Assembly: GCA_011109175.1 (NCBI GenBank)
Contig: RDEW01000002.1
Location: 20,579 to 84,578 of the forward strand
From: Dicyema japonicum
Lineage: Eukaryota > Dicyemida > Rhombozoa > Dicyemidae
DNA: 64,000 nucleotides
Direction: 5' to 3'
The notes under the pieces were generated by a model, which worked only from the letters and a program-made list of their open reading frames with translations, made no database searches and was not told where the DNA came from. The position numbers and the translations under genes are program-made. This document shows, one piece after another, positions 11,255 to 23,340 of this stretch. Within the stretch, counting starts at the first letter, position 1. Each line of letters starts with the position of its first letter.

Positions 11255-11480
11255 GGCTAAAGTCATTGATCAAACATCATCAGTGGAGATTCACTGCGGA
11301 ACTGGATAGTCAAAAGGACATACACACAAGAAAAAGAAAAAAACAAAGAAGTGAAGAGCATTCCTTGGTTCTCCCTCTACGATTAGTTATAATAACTGTT
11401 CTTTACTTAAATAAAGTGTGTGTTCTGCACAAGCGAAAACCTAGACATCTTACGTGCTTATGGCAACGTGGTAGTGCTTA
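11255..11480 (+). mobile_element. SINE body, second copy (tRNA head missing)
   Basis: Matches, in the opposite orientation, the body of the SINE at 40,031-40,339: the tcactgcggaactggat segment, a purine-rich AAGAAAAAGAAAAAAA tract, then ctgttctttacttaaataaag. The tRNA-derived head with A and B boxes is not present at the left end, and the 3' tail differs. It is an older, 5'-truncated copy. Confidence 0.65.
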
Positions 11481-11589
11481 ATTATATTATATTATTACAC
11501 AAGTACTGCAGTTGTTTAGTCAGTGATTTTAAAATTTTTAAAGTAATTTATTTAAAAATTTTTTTAAATTTTGATTCAATTATTTAAAA

Positions 11590-13540
11590 TTTTATACAAT
11601 TAGGAAAACGGTAGCTTGGTTCAACAAGGGCGCGTCGTGTTGTTGCAGTTCCTGGTGGCGCCAACTGTGGAGTTTGTCACAGAAAAAAAATGATCATTTG
11701 CTCACCCCAATCAAAGAAGAATGTCTTTCTTGGACGGATCTCTCTGCATTACACATTTGACATGTTAAGAATGCTCTTATTAATCTCTGGAGACATCAAA
11801 CCTAATCAGGGACAAGTGAAAACTCTTACCATTATTCAACTCAACATAAATGGATTGAGAGGAAAGATATTCGAAGTCAGAACATTTTTGAAATACGACG
11901 TCGACATGTGCCTCCTACAAGAGACGAAACTGACACACTCTTCCCCCTCTAACACTTCCGGGATACACGTTTATCAGAAAAGATCGCCAGTTTGTCCGTG
12001 GAGGAGGAGTCATTAATCTCGTGAAAAGTGAGATCGGGCACACAATAACGCCTTCGTATTATGATCCTCCATCTCTAATTGAATAAATTGGGATCTCCAT
12101 TCGAACAAACATGGGAAATATTACAATTGTGAACATGTACATTCCCCTACCAGCTCCTGTACAAAGGAATTTACCTTTTCAATGGATATGTTACATCAAA
12201 ATAACATATGCTGATATGTTACGACCACAATGCGAATCACCCAAGTTAGTAAAAAAGCCAAATTGCTGATGCCAGAGGAAATATCTTTCTATACTGGACA
12301 ATTTTCTAATCCTTAACGACTATCGGATGATCACAAGAACAACATATAGAGCTCATGACAACACGACTTCACCTGATTTGACCCTCGCCTCCCCTAATAT
12401 TGATTTGCTAAACAACTGGTCTGTGATTTCTTATTTTCATTCCGATGAAGGGCACTCTGAAGGAAGGCGAAAGATTTTCTTATAATACGGAAACGTTGCT
12501 GGATAGCGAAATAAAAAAAATCTCTAAAAAAAAAGCAAATGGACGAATGAGAAAAATCACCTGCGCTTTTAGCAAACAGAAATCCCAGTCAATCATGCGG
12601 AAAACTCGCTCAAAAATCAAAAAAACCTAAGAAGAAAAACAATCCTTATTTCAGCAAAAAGAACTTGATTGAATGATGATGTACTACGCTCAGAACAGCG
12701 AATTGCCTTATAAAATGTGCGAGGGTCCCTTTTATCATTGATAAAACCAAGATGTCGTCATGATCATGTATCGTTTTCACCAGCGGAGGTTGAAAATGCC
12801 ATAAAATCCCAAAAACCAACTTGCTCAAGCGGAGTAGATAAACTTTATATGATTGTTATCAAAAAAATTGGATTCTGGGCACTCACAACCCAAACACAAA
12901 TATACAACATATCCATAAATAGAAACACAATTCCAACATTGTGGAAATTGGCCCACATCCATCCAGTTCAGAACCTGGAAGACCTAAAAGAGTCCCCTTC
13001 TTATCGACCAATATCCCTATTGTCAGAAATTTTTGAGAAAATGGTTTTGGAAAGCATCTTCCCAAAATTACCTAAAGAATCCTTCCATCAAGGATTTAAG
13101 AAAGGCCTATCTACAATTACGCACTTGCAAAGCCTCACAAACTTTACTATGGCAGGATTTTAGTCAAAGCCTAGGCACCTCAAAATTTATTTTTCTCGGT
13201 TGACATCCGTAGGGCTTTTGACTAGGTCCCCAGAAAAATCTTAAAAAAGAAGATCTAACGCTCAGAAATCTCCACCATCATCAAAAGATGGCTCGGGAAC
13301 TTTCTTACGTCGAATAGAAGGAAATCAAGTTATTCCAACGAACTGTTTTTGAATGGTGAACTAATCCCACACAAAAACAAGCTAAGATTCTGGAAGTAAC
13401 GCTAGACACCCTCGTGACCTTCAGCACACATATGTCTAACGTAATCAGTGCTTCGGCAAGAAAGCTTAACTTGGTGAATATTAAAAAAATCAAAGAACTA
13501 TTATTTCAAAAAGGGAAACGAGTAAATTAATATTAACCAT
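11590..13540 (+). mobile_element. Jockey-like LINE with endonuclease and partial RT
   Basis: The 5' part (about 11,640-11,710) matches the GGCGCC-type repeat seen at 37,900 and 47,400. The APE endonuclease starts at about 11,770 (LLISGDIKPNQG, LTIIQLNINGLRGK, CLLQETKLT); NMYIPLP and a DYRMITRTTYR segment follow in broken frames. Reverse transcriptase starts at 12,717: SSGVDKLYMIVIKKIG, then SYRPISLLS, then FHQGFKKGLSTITHL, then motif A FSVDIRRAFD at about 13,195. Motifs B and C are missing: sequence jumps near 13,370 to a late thumb-like piece (NVISASARKLNLVNI). Multiple stops and frameshifts, so inactive. Confidence 0.8.
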
Positions 13541-13541
13541 T

Positions 13542-14709
13542 CTAAAGCATTGGAATATTTTCGAATGGTTCTACTATATTTCTTCGACGTTTGATGTAGA
13601 TAACCCAAGTGACCCCAATAATCATAAGTACCACTATAGTGATGGAAATTACCAGGAATTTATAATTATGTGAAACACGGAACATTTTCTTTCTTTTACT
13701 TTCAAAACATCCAGAATCTAAATTTACCATAATGCAAACCATTTCCAATGAAATTTAAATTCATATCATTCCGAAAAAATTGAGTTTTTAATGGTGAAAA
13801 TCTAGCGCGAAGTTTAGGGAAATTAATTTTAAAATTTTACAGTTAAAGTAATTTCCTACGTCGACATAACTCGGATTATAGGATACCATGTCCAAATATT
13901 TTTGCTTTTGATAAAAGTAATTTTCGAAATATAATATTTATTTTGTTTTAATTTAAAAATAAAAAATATTTCAAAATTGTCTTGATTTATATGCACCTTA
14001 ATTCCATCGTTTTCAATATCAATTTTTGGACTTTGACATTCTTTAAAAAAATATTTAATTGTCCTCTATGATCAACTTTTAAATTTTACATATTCACTAA
14101 TGTAGTCGATTTCAATATTTCCAATTAATATAGCCTTGAGTCGATTTCTATCCATAAAATACCAAATTGGAGTATATGGATCGTTAGATGGATTACAGTC
14201 ATTAGCTAGATTAAATTATATTCAAACCTTTCCATCTATATGTGAATAAAGAGATTTAGTTCTATATTCTATTATCAAAGAATATATTGAGACAGAATAG
14301 TCATTTCCCAAACTGATGGAAGTATCTCCACATCTGTAATATTCTCCATTTTTGATTTCTGTGATGTTTTTTGTATTTATGTAGGTTTTATTATCTTTGA
14401 TGATTTAAAATAAATTACTAGAGTTTAATTTAATTTTCAATATTATGCTATAAATTTTTTAGATGGTTGAATGAAAAGTTCGATAGTTAAATTATTTTTC
14501 TTGAATTGATGCTTGGGAGAAAAATCGTAAGTATTAATTTTGATTCTGAATTCATCACAAATTCTCTACAATTGCAAATTATAAAATACATTCTCATGGA
14601 TATTTTCAAAAAGCCATCTCCATATAATTTCATACCATGTATACCAATGTTAGTTGCATTATTTGATGAAAAACAAAAATATTAACAATATATTGAATGA
14701 ACACGTCAT
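13542..14709 (-). pseudogene. Repeated membrane-protein family, copy with RRRN tail
   Basis: Same layout as 30,097-31,326: a signal peptide (MTCSFNILLIFLFF) just inside 14,709, a decayed ectodomain with stops, and an open 3' part (13,542-13,748) coding for VNLDSGCFES, one transmembrane helix (FLVISITIVVLMIIGVTWVIYI), basic RRRN and a short tail ending PFENIPML. The tail has an aromatic-x-x-aliphatic motif (FENI) near the terminus. DNA divergence from the two copies at 30 and 35 kb is clear, so this is an older duplicate. The function is unknown; the layout is that of a type I membrane protein. Confidence 0.65.
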
Positions 14710-14809
14710 ATAGATTTTTTAGGTCACCTTTTAATGAATTTAGTTTAATATATATTAATAAATTTTGTCATTATTTTTAATTAAAATAAATCATATTCTT
14801 AAATATTTG

Positions 14810-14990
14810 ATTCTAATTTGTATTACCGCCGTTGAGACGTCTGGTTCCCTAGCGCCTGCGACGCTGGAATTCTTGAATCGTCTAGGAATTGGAACGTTAC
14901 ACGAACAGGAGTCCTTCGTAAGCGCTGCTGGTCATTTGAGCGAAACTCGCTCGCCATTCTGAGAGAAAATAGCCACGCAATAATAACAAC
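14810..14990 (+). mobile_element. REL-type LINE C-terminal scrap
   Basis: Encodes ITAVETSGSLAPATLEFLNRLG then, in another frame, SFERNSLAILRENS. This matches the last part of the restriction-like-endonuclease LINE at 36,447-37,250 (VPFAVETSGILGPK ... FRERISLAIVRGNS). The upstream Zn-binding and nuclease parts are absent. Confidence 0.65.
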
Positions 14991-15108
14991 ATGCCACGCA
15001 GTCAGGGCAGCCGCTATATAACTGTTTATTCTTTTTTTTCTTAATAAAATTTAATTTGTATCATAATAACCATGAAATCACGAGAAAGAGATAAAAGTTA
15101 TCGTCTAA

Positions 15109-15310
15109 TTAAGTGATCCCGGTGTCCATACTAGTCCTTTTCCTGTGGTTAGTTTTGAAGACCTGGATTAATCTCCACAGCGGGGAAGGTTTCTTCTCAT
15201 ATCTCGGGCAGGCGTCCATATATAGTTTGATGTGAGGCCAGAGGAAATGGTCAGGGGACTTTGCCATCTTGAAGAAGTCCCGGTGACGTTCCGTAAGGTA
15301 TTCCATGATT
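15109..15310 (-). mobile_element. LINE ORF2 C-terminus ending TGIT-stop
   Basis: Open frame of 65 codons on the minus strand, ending NHRKRTSMDTGIT and a stop. Other LINE fragments here end in the same short motif before their 3' UTR: 26,820-26,840 (RTGIT) and 27,330-27,340 (FVGIT). A related copy is at 37,665-37,790. It lies about 170 bp downstream of the acetyl-CoA synthetase stop codon. Confidence 0.5.
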
Positions 15311-15482
15311 GGGGCCGTTTAGTGTTCTTCGTACCAACGAAGTGGACGTCGTTTTCGAAACTGGGATCACCTAAGAGGTTCGGTTCCTTAAATGTTATAT
15401 ATAAATATTAATTAAATATTAATTTAATTGTAAACCAGAATTTGAACCAAATTAAATAAAAATTAGTAAATAATTAAACAAA

Positions 15483-18139
15483 TTATCTCATCCTCTTGAA
15501 AAGATCTTCACGTCCATTTTGCAAATCAGTAATAACCGAAAAGTCGGCAAGTGAAGACAAATCACCAAAGTCAGTGGCTCCTTTAGCAATCTGCCTCAAA
15601 GCCCGTCTAATAATCTTCCCAGAGCGGGTCTTTGGCAACGACTTAGCCATCTGGACATACTCAGGGCAGGCAAAAGGCCCAATAGTACTACGAACTAGCA
15701 TATCAACACCCACAACCTCCTGTCTTGATCTCCTGGATTAACTCTGGTGTCAATTCTTCATTCTAAAGGTCTCTTAAAAAGTCACCTGGTGGAGAGTAAC
15801 AAAACAGTAGACACACTCCCCTTTTATGTCGTGTGGGGCAGTCACAGCTGCTGCTTCGACGACACTGGAATGCTGCACAAGGACAGCCTCTATCTCTGCA
15901 GTGCTTAGAAGATGCCCAGAGACATTCAACATATCGTCTATCCGTCCTGTTATCCAGTAATATCCGTCATCGTCTCTATGAGCTCCTATGACGTTATTGA
16001 TGGTGTCAAACCGTCCCCAGTGATATAATAGCCAGGAAACCGGTCAAAATAGGTACTCTTGAATCGCTCATAGTTCCCGAATATATTCCTCATCATTCCG
16101 GGCCAGGGTTGTTTTATGGCCTAAAAAATCAAAGGAATCACTCACCAAATATCCGTCGGCCTTTCCCTCCAATTCTTGTCCTTCATCGTTAAGAATAGCG
16201 GGGACGACACCGAAAAACGGTAAGGTCTACAATATTGACACGTGGGTTACAGCTGAGCCAGGTTTTGTGTTGAAACAAGGAAAAGGAGTCAAAATTTGTC
16301 CCCCCTAAGGTTCAGTCTGCCAAAATACAGTTTCCGTCTGCCAGTAAGTGTCCACAATAGCACAGCGTGAATTCCCCACTGTTTTATGATACCACTTCCA
16401 CACGTCTGGGTTAATGGGCTCTCCAGCAGTGCCGATCACTCTGAGGGACTCACGTGTGCTACTACTGGCAATAAGATAGTCAATTACTTCAAAACATAAT
16501 CATCCCCGTAGGCCATCAGGGACCTAATGGCTGTGGGAGCTGTGTAGAACTGATTCACGTTATACTTGTCGCAGATCTTCCAGAACCTACTGGGATCAGG
16601 GTACGTCATCACTCCCTCAAACTATGACATCATCACAAAGTACACCAAAACAGAAGTAGCACAGTTAAGAAGAGGACCATAACAGATGTAACTGTGTCCT
16701 GTAACCCATCCAAGGTCAGCAGTGCACCAGTAAATATCATCTGGGTGGTAGTCGAAGACATATTTGAACGTAGTGGCCACATACAGCATATAACCACCGA
16801 TTGTGTGAAGAATCGCCTTAGGAACGCCGGTGGATCCACTAATGATCACTTTATGTGTGGAATACCTTGTATGTAGCATAAAGAGGGGATCTTCTGCATC
16901 AAGCCAAATGGGGTCACATGCAGAGTTTGCTTGGGACATTGCATCCTTCCAGAAGACATCAGTTCCCGGATTAATTTTGTACTGAAATTACAAATTCCAC
17001 AAACAGTAGAGTTAGAACCACATGACTCAGATGATTGTAAATGTTCTTTGATAATGACTTTATCAACGGAAAATCCCCTAAAATAACACTTCAAAGGGAA
17101 CTTTTCACTATAAATCTGGAGAGCCTCGTCTAATATGCTTTTTAAGTTTATTACTTTATTTCCCCGCCAAAAACCGTCTAAAAAATATTAATTATTTTGT
17201 AATAATAAAAATAAATAATTAAATTATTAGAGAAATAATTAGAAAATTTAAAAAACAATAAAATTAACTTTTAACTAATTTATAATTAGTTTAGACAATA
17301 AAATACATAAATTATCGATATTGTGACGAACCTGCGATTATGACCAATTTTGGTTTTGCACTTAAAAATCTGACGCAAAGGGAGTTAGCCGAAAACCGGC
17401 AAACTAACAGTAAAGCAGTCAAACTTACAATTATTGAGTGTACAACGCCAATTCTAGCACACGCCAACATGGCCACTATCAGTTCTGGGATCATGGGCAT
17501 GTAGAGCGAAACGACATCTCCTTTCTTTAACCCTAAAAGTTTGAGTCATTCAAAAATGCCGTTAAATCGCAGAAAAATCAAAAATATCTAACCCATTGAT
17601 TTCATAACGTTGGCCATCTTGCAAACACGTGTGTGCAACTCACTATACGAGAGCTTGGAGGAGTCTTTGGGGTCATTCCCTTCCCTTAAGTCAAATTTTA
17701 TTATAAACCAGTAAAATACTGTTTTATCACCGTTTCCATTTAGAATGTGCCTGTCCAGGCAGTTATAGGTCATGTTTGTCTGGGCTCCTTTGAACCAGCT
17801 TATTAAAATAGGGCCGTTTTGGGCGTCGAAATTCCATTCAGCTTTGCAATTGGGATAGAATGTGTTCCAATAAAATTGGTCGGCTATTTTTGACCAGAAT
17901 TTGGCCGGTTCTGCTACGGATTCTTCGTACATTTGCCTGTATTCCTCCATTGAAGTCAAGTAGCTCTTATCCATCACGTATTTTGAGGGATAATAAATCT
18001 CATGTTCTGCATGCTTGATGGATCCGTCGTGAGAAGTTCTGACGAATACTGAGGGAGAAGGTCTCATCATACTAGAACTAAATAAGTTTGTTCTCGCGCA
18101 ACAACGAAATTGCAAAATTGTTTTTGAATGATTGAACAT
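15483..18139 (-). CDS. ACSS: Acetyl-CoA synthetase (acetate-CoA ligase), 14 exons
   Basis: AMP-forming ligase that activates acetate with ATP and CoA to acetyl-CoA. Splicing by eye gives about 720 residues. In order: a Ser/Arg-rich N-terminus that could be a mitochondrial presequence (or translation starts at the Met pair about residues 24-25), the ACS N-terminal domain ([23 protein letters not shown]), [18 protein letters not shown], the AMP-binding P-loop [78 protein letters not shown] and the catalytic-Lys C-terminal motif [12 protein letters not shown]. Thirteen GT-AG introns are needed; eleven are 22-27 nt (for example 16,839-16,865 and 17,403-17,427) and two are longer (17,533-17,592, 60 nt; 17,178-17,331, 154 nt). 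One defect: in FAGF|SANSLC a base is missing from a T run (17,392-17,395), a -1 frameshift that could be an assembly error. Otherwise all key residues are kept. Confidence 0.93.
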
Positions 18140-18269
18140 TAAATAATAAACGAAAATCAGCGCTTAATTTCAAAAATATTATTGTTTTTTAAATTAATTT
18201 TAAAATAATCTAATTTAATAACTTTTTTTTTGAAAAAATAATATCAATTTATTAACAAAATGATAAGGA

Positions 18270-18350
18270 CAAAACATTATTTAGCTCCCTCTCAGAATTG
18301 CGAGCGAAATTCGCACAAACAGCCAGCGGCGTTCGCGGAGATCTCCAGTG
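18270..18350 (-). mobile_element. REL-type LINE C-terminal scrap
   Basis: Minus-strand translation TGDLRERRWLFVRISLAILRGS matches the final residues of the REL LINE at 36,447 (DPRETGWFRERISLAIVRGNS). It lies about 130 bp upstream of the acetyl-CoA synthetase start codon, so LINE scraps flank that gene on both sides. Confidence 0.6.
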
Positions 18351-18454
18351 CTTGAGGTGATCCGGTTTCCAAGACGTCGAAAAACTCTAGTGTTAAAGTT
18401 TTTAATTTTAAAAAAATTACTGAAAATTAAAACAATAAAATTTTATTCAAGTTG

Positions 18455-19560
18455 CATGCCTCGTTGTGATTCTAGTGGTCGATATACAAGACTCACTATC
18501 AAACAAAAAGTGCAAATATTGCGTTATACTGACGACAACAACTTATTATCATGACAAAGAATTGCTGATAAATTTTCCTTTCTTGTTTAAAGTGAACATT
18601 TTCCGAGGACAGTTAACAACGCTATCTTAAAGAGTCGTGAGTAAATTTTGGAACAATTTCAAAATAAAAATTCCTCAACAAAAACAGTCAAAAAGTTAAA
18701 TTCCTATAGCTTGTTGAGTGGATGGATTCTATGGAAGCAAAAGGTATTCTTAATGTTTTTAAATTTTAAGGTGCATTGTTGAACAATGCATTAATATCCA
18801 GTAAAGCAGAATTCTTCGCTAAGCAACTTTCTCTTGACTATTTCAAAAACTCTTATGGATTTTTTTCCAAATTTAAGAAAAGGAATGGATTTTGCTGAGG
18901 AAATTACATTGACAAATTCACACTGAGAAAAGTGTCGATATTGAGAAGTTTCTCAAAGAATTTCAAGAAATTTCAAAGTCATATACCTGCGATTGATTTA
19001 TAACCTGGATGAAACAGGGATTTTTTACAAGTTTATTCCATCCAGACGTATTTGCAAGACTCCGTTCGGAAGAAGATATAAGAACTTTAAGGATAGAGTA
19101 TCTTTTATGTTATGCACAAATATGTCTGGAAATCATAAATTAGAGCCTTAATTGATTGGAAAATCAAAAATGCCAAAATGTTTCAAAAATATGATTATCG
19201 ATGTTCTGTTTCGTATTACAGTTCAAAAGATCGTGGATGACCGGATTATTTTTTATTAACTGGATGATAAATTTCGATAACCTTTTGAGAAAAGAGAGGA
19301 AATCAATTTTGCTCCTTATAGATAATTGTCCTTCTCATTGCTTGTCATCGAATTTGGAAAAAATTAAAATAATGTTTTTCTAAAAATGCTACAGGATTAT
19401 TACAGCCAATAGATTTGGGAATTATTAAAACATTCAAAGTCCACTTTAATAGACACAAATTGTAGTATCTTACTGGATTATTGAAAAAAAAAACATGCCA
19501 GTTTATGAATCAAATAAAAATTTGATTTGTACACATAAAGTCAGATAAATAAGTAATTTT
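18455..19560 (+). mobile_element. Tigger/pogo transposase remnant
   Basis: Broken-frame transposase. It has an N-terminal helix-turn-helix (RLTIKQKVQILRYTD ... RIADKFS), the DDE core with YNLDETGIFYKF (first Asp, about 19,000), KDRVSFMLCTNMSGNHKLEP, KSKMPKCFKN, LLLIDNCPSH (second Asp, about 19,312-19,341) and QPIDLGIIKTFK (third Asp, about 19,396-19,432). These are the hallmark motifs of the Tigger/pogo branch of Tc1/mariner. Several stops make it inactive. No inverted repeats with TA flanks were found. Confidence 0.85.
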
Positions 19561-19604
19561 AATCAAATTAATTAGATGATCCCAGTTCCCCTTTTGTTTT
19601 GTAA

Positions 19605-19935
19605 TCATCGAAGAATCATACCGCTTTTTGGAAGTATCTTCGCTTGTATCTACACGGAAAGTAGATGGGATGTGGATATCTAAGGAAAGGCCGTTCTATT
19701 TGGATGGAGGTTTTCCATTCAAGTTTGAGGTTAGGATTGATTTCGGAGTCAAACACATTTTTTGTAAGTAAACTCCTCGAGAGAGAAAAAGTCTTACGTC
19801 TTTCGAGAATCAATAAAAATCATCGCCATGTTCATATTGGGGATGGAGTAATAAAGCCGGTGATTTGTAGTAGAACTACCAAGTCGGGAGCCATGTTGGA
19901 ATAATTGTGACAAATGTCGGGTTTAATCTTCCCTT
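19605..19935 (+). repeat. About 330-bp direct repeat, copy 1
   Basis: Nearly identical to 24,105-24,440 in the same orientation, 4.5 kb apart, with scattered 1-2 bp indels. Both copies end at the same gacaaatgtcgggtttaatctt string. Open on both strands for 60-80 codons (for example 19,616-19,813 minus) but without a motif I recognise. An uncharacterised interspersed repeat. Confidence 0.8.
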
Positions 19936-21074
19936 CAAATGAAGAAAACGGTTGCTAACTGGAGAGTGATGATCATAAGCGGACACTCCCTGAGATTCGT
20001 TAGATGTATCTGATGTGAAGTCACGAGAAATTAAAGAAAAAGAAAACTAAGAAGGTAATTCAGGGCACTCTCAGCAACCACTTTATCTTCGCTCGGTGTT
20101 TTTCACGGAGTCTCAAAAGCTTCCATTAGGCCAGAGGAATTTATTTCAAAAGATAATAAATGCCACGTGTTAGGCCATCAGAAATAACATCAACTAGTAA
20201 ACATGGTTGCAAAAGCAGAAAAACCTTCCAATATCACATACTAGTCTATCCAGAACCAATGGAAGGGGAAGAAAAACGTCCATCCCTTGCAATTGTCAAC
20301 CAAGGAAAGTAGATGGCTTGAATACTCTAGTGAAACGAAGAAAGAGACTTATTTACTTTAATAGATATATCCCAACCAATAAGATTTTTGTGATCCTAAC
20401 CACAAGTAACATTGTAATTAGTAAAAAATGGTGTGATACATCAAAAATTAATACTTTTGTATAAAAAATTAAAAATATACAGATAATACTTGATTATTAT
20501 TAATAATTGAATCAAGGTCATAATAATGGAGATTCGTTTAACGCAACGTCAATTTTCTCGGCGTGGACTTGATCCAAAATACAAGGACTCTACTGAAGGA
20601 ATACGGGGATCAACTAATGGTGTCGACTTTCGTTATTTTATTTCTATTGCCTTTATTTTCGACAGAAACATAGGTCTCATGCAATGTATAGCTGTCATTT
20701 ATAGGTTGTTCAATCTATAAGGTAAGAGTTGCAATTAAATGGTCTCTTCCTTTTGTGTTTAATGGAACTTTCCACCATACTGCTTTACTGCAATTCATTT
20801 TCGAATCCTGAACTTTATTAAGTTATTTAACATACAAAAAAAAATAGGTGTCCGCTAATCCCAGCCTCCTTAAGCAGCCGTCTCAATTTTTCTCGGTGTT
20901 CCTCCCAAGAACTGACTTGTTTTCTTTATGAACGAGACACTTTTCGGAATAAGGTACATAATTAAAATTTAAACATTTTTATCCATCATTTGAGATATTT
21001 TTAATAAATTTTATTAATTTAATAATAATTTAATATTTATAAAATAACCTATAAAAAATAAAGATAACCTATAA
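19936..21074. other. No gene recognised
   Basis: Two short open frames (20,207-20,464 and 20,526-20,720, plus) show no known motif. 20,870-20,930 contains a tttttctcggtgttcc string also seen near LINE 3' ends in this window, so part of the stretch is probably LINE tail debris. Confidence 0.3.
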
Positions 21075-22070
21075 ATGACTTTATCACTGTGTGGATATGA
21101 ATTATTAATTATTTTAATAAGTCCTGTAATTCCATATCAAATGGTTTATACTAATGTTGAGTTAAATCATTTAAATAACTACAACATTGCATGTATGACT
21201 AAACGTGTAAATCCCTGGAATGCTCGAAATAAAGCACTTTTAAGTGCACACATAGATGTAACATATGTGAAAGATTATAAAGTTTGTAATTTTTATTAAT
21301 ATTAGAATATGAATTTCGTATTTAATGAGGAAAATTCAAACTTATATAGAATTGAATTAAATGATAAAATTGTTCTAATTTTATCATCACATGATATTAA
21401 TTTATATTTTACGTTCATTTTGAAACCTGGAAAGATTTATTTACTTGCAAAAATAGAACTATCGATTAGTAACTATTTTATTAATTATCAGATCATTCTG
21501 ATGTTCACACAATTACACTTGATCAACAATTGATTCCAGAAAATCATGACTATGAATGTCAAACTATATTTAAAAATTTTTCTTCAGATGTTTCTCTCAC
21601 TATTTCTTGTTTAAGGACCAAAATAATCAATAATAGAGATACTATCAAATTTAGTTCTATTGGTTGTTGTACTTATTTATTTTAGGACGATACTGTTTGA
21701 ATTCTACAGATAAGACAGTCTATCGAATTATTATCAAAACAGAAAATAAAACTAAACTGTCTACCCAAAAAATGACAATTCCAAATATTAAACCATCATA
21801 TAGTAACCGGAAAATTAAACTTACCTCTACAGATAATATTAAACCATCATATAGTAACAGGAAAACATACTTTCCTCTACAAAAAATATTAAACCATTAT
21901 ATAGTAACCAGAAAATCATACATTCCACTACAAATAATATTAAACCAGCATATAGTAACAAGAAAATCATACATTCCTCTACAAAATAATATTAAACCAG
22001 CATATAGTAACAAGAAAATCATACATTCCTCTACAAATAATATTAAACCATTATATAGTAACAGAAAGTA
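21075..22070 (+). pseudogene. Repeated membrane-protein family, plus-strand copy with array 2
   Basis: Starts with a hydrophobic signal-peptide-like segment (LSLCGYELLIILISPVIPYQ), then an ectodomain in broken frames (NIACMTKRVN; INLYFTFILKPGKIYLL; NHDYECQT; VSLTISCLRTKIINN). It then runs into the 17-residue repeat array at 21,790-22,065. Frame breaks at about 21,298, 21,532 and 21,685 and in the array make it a pseudogene unless sequencing errors are common. 21,500-22,070 is duplicated in inverted orientation at 4,023-4,620. The N-terminal half is divergent from the copies at 13, 30 and 35 kb. Confidence 0.6.
21790..22065 (+). repeat. 51-bp minisatellite, array 2
   Basis: About five units of the same 51-bp repeat as array 1, here on the plus strand, with the frame reading NNIKPxYSNKKIIHSST in the best units. 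Single-base indels shift the frame several times. Ser/Thr/Asn/Pro-rich repeats like this could form an O-glycosylated stalk in the encoded protein; that is inference. Confidence 0.8.
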
Positions 22071-22519
22071 ATAATATCCATTCTTTACTGTGTCGTTGAT
22101 TTCCTGGCTTTGGTCTTGATAATCATAGTAATTGTTTTATACCATAGAAGAGATCAATTTAGGTTATTAACAAAAACTAATTCATTGTCTGGTTAACTTA
22201 TTATTAATATGGGAATTTTTGGTTTGTTTGATGTTAAATGATATATTTTATAGTCTCTTGTATAATTTTTTGATGAGTCGACATTTATTTTTTGTGTTTT
22301 AATGACATATAAAGTTGACCTATTTAGAATTTGAATTAATTTGCTGGATAATCATTAAGACTTAGTTTTAATACAACAAATGACATTTGTCACATAATAG
22401 AGAATGATATTACTATGAATGAAGTAGATCATCTCTATAATTAGTATGCGTTTTTACGTAGGAATCCACAAATCTATTTTTCCACTATTTGCTTTATTGG
22501 GGCAAGGATCCCGTCTATT
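22071..22519. other. No gene recognised
   Basis: AT-rich sequence after the minisatellite. 22,080-22,150 may contain the decayed transmembrane end of the preceding family member, but the frame is lost. Confidence 0.3.
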
Positions 22520-23340
22520 CTCAGTCTCAAGACGACGTTTAGGCTAGGGCTAACTTTATGGCAGATCTTCAAGACTTATCTAGTCCTATAATATCCTTTC
22601 TTTCTTTATGGATAGATACCATGCTTCGCACCCATACAAAGCTTTTGTAGGATTAATTTATAAAAATGAAGAGAAAGGTCTTCGCACTGATGGTTAGCTT
22701 GATGTTCTCCAGAAATGAGCCTTCCTGGTCGACTACTACATCCAGCAATCGAAGCGAACGAACTCTTGGAATTCCTAGCGTATAAGGTTGTATGTGACGG
22801 ATTTGTATACGGCAGATTTCCATATAGTTTGACGTCTCTGTTGAGTGTTTCATCCCTCTCCGGACACACTGGTCTTGCACTTGTCAATAAATATCCTGAG
22901 TCTTCTCTCGGAGAGCGACAACCTCCCTGACATATCCATGATTAGTATGTCATCCGCGTATATTAATAGTTAGTGTTAGGGTCCGAAGGAGTTGGGAAGT
23001 CTGATAAGATGTTGAACAATAGGGGGCTATAGACAGATCCCTGCGGAACATTCCTCTTTAGTAAAACTTCTCCGGATACATTTCCTCCAAGCGCACTTGA
23101 GAAATCCTTCCCGTTCGGAAGTACCTTAGCCATTTGAGAAGTTATTTTGGAACAGCCACAAGCCTTGACAAGAGGGTTTCATGCCAGACTCTATCGAAGG
23201 CCTTGGATAGGTCCACGTATACCATGCTTACTTTTTTCTCGAGTATCGATTTTCAGTACTTCCAAATGCATTTAATGGAAGCAATCCGTACAAGATTTTC
23301 CGGGCCTATCCATCCTCGAAGGTTCCTTGTGTGATAGTTT
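22520..23340 (-). mobile_element. APE-type LINE reverse transcriptase fragment
   Basis: On the minus strand: VDLSKAFDRVWHETLLSRL (motif A, about 23,160-23,215), a KWLRYF...RTG segment, IYADDILI (motif C, about 22,940-22,970), then thumb-like LRLLDVVVDQEGSFLENI and LILQKLCMGAKHGIYP. The order and sequence parallel the LINE copies at 1-1,841 and 41,431-44,170, but it is a divergent subfamily. Motif B is weakly preserved around 23,020-23,080. Stops are frequent. Confidence 0.8.
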
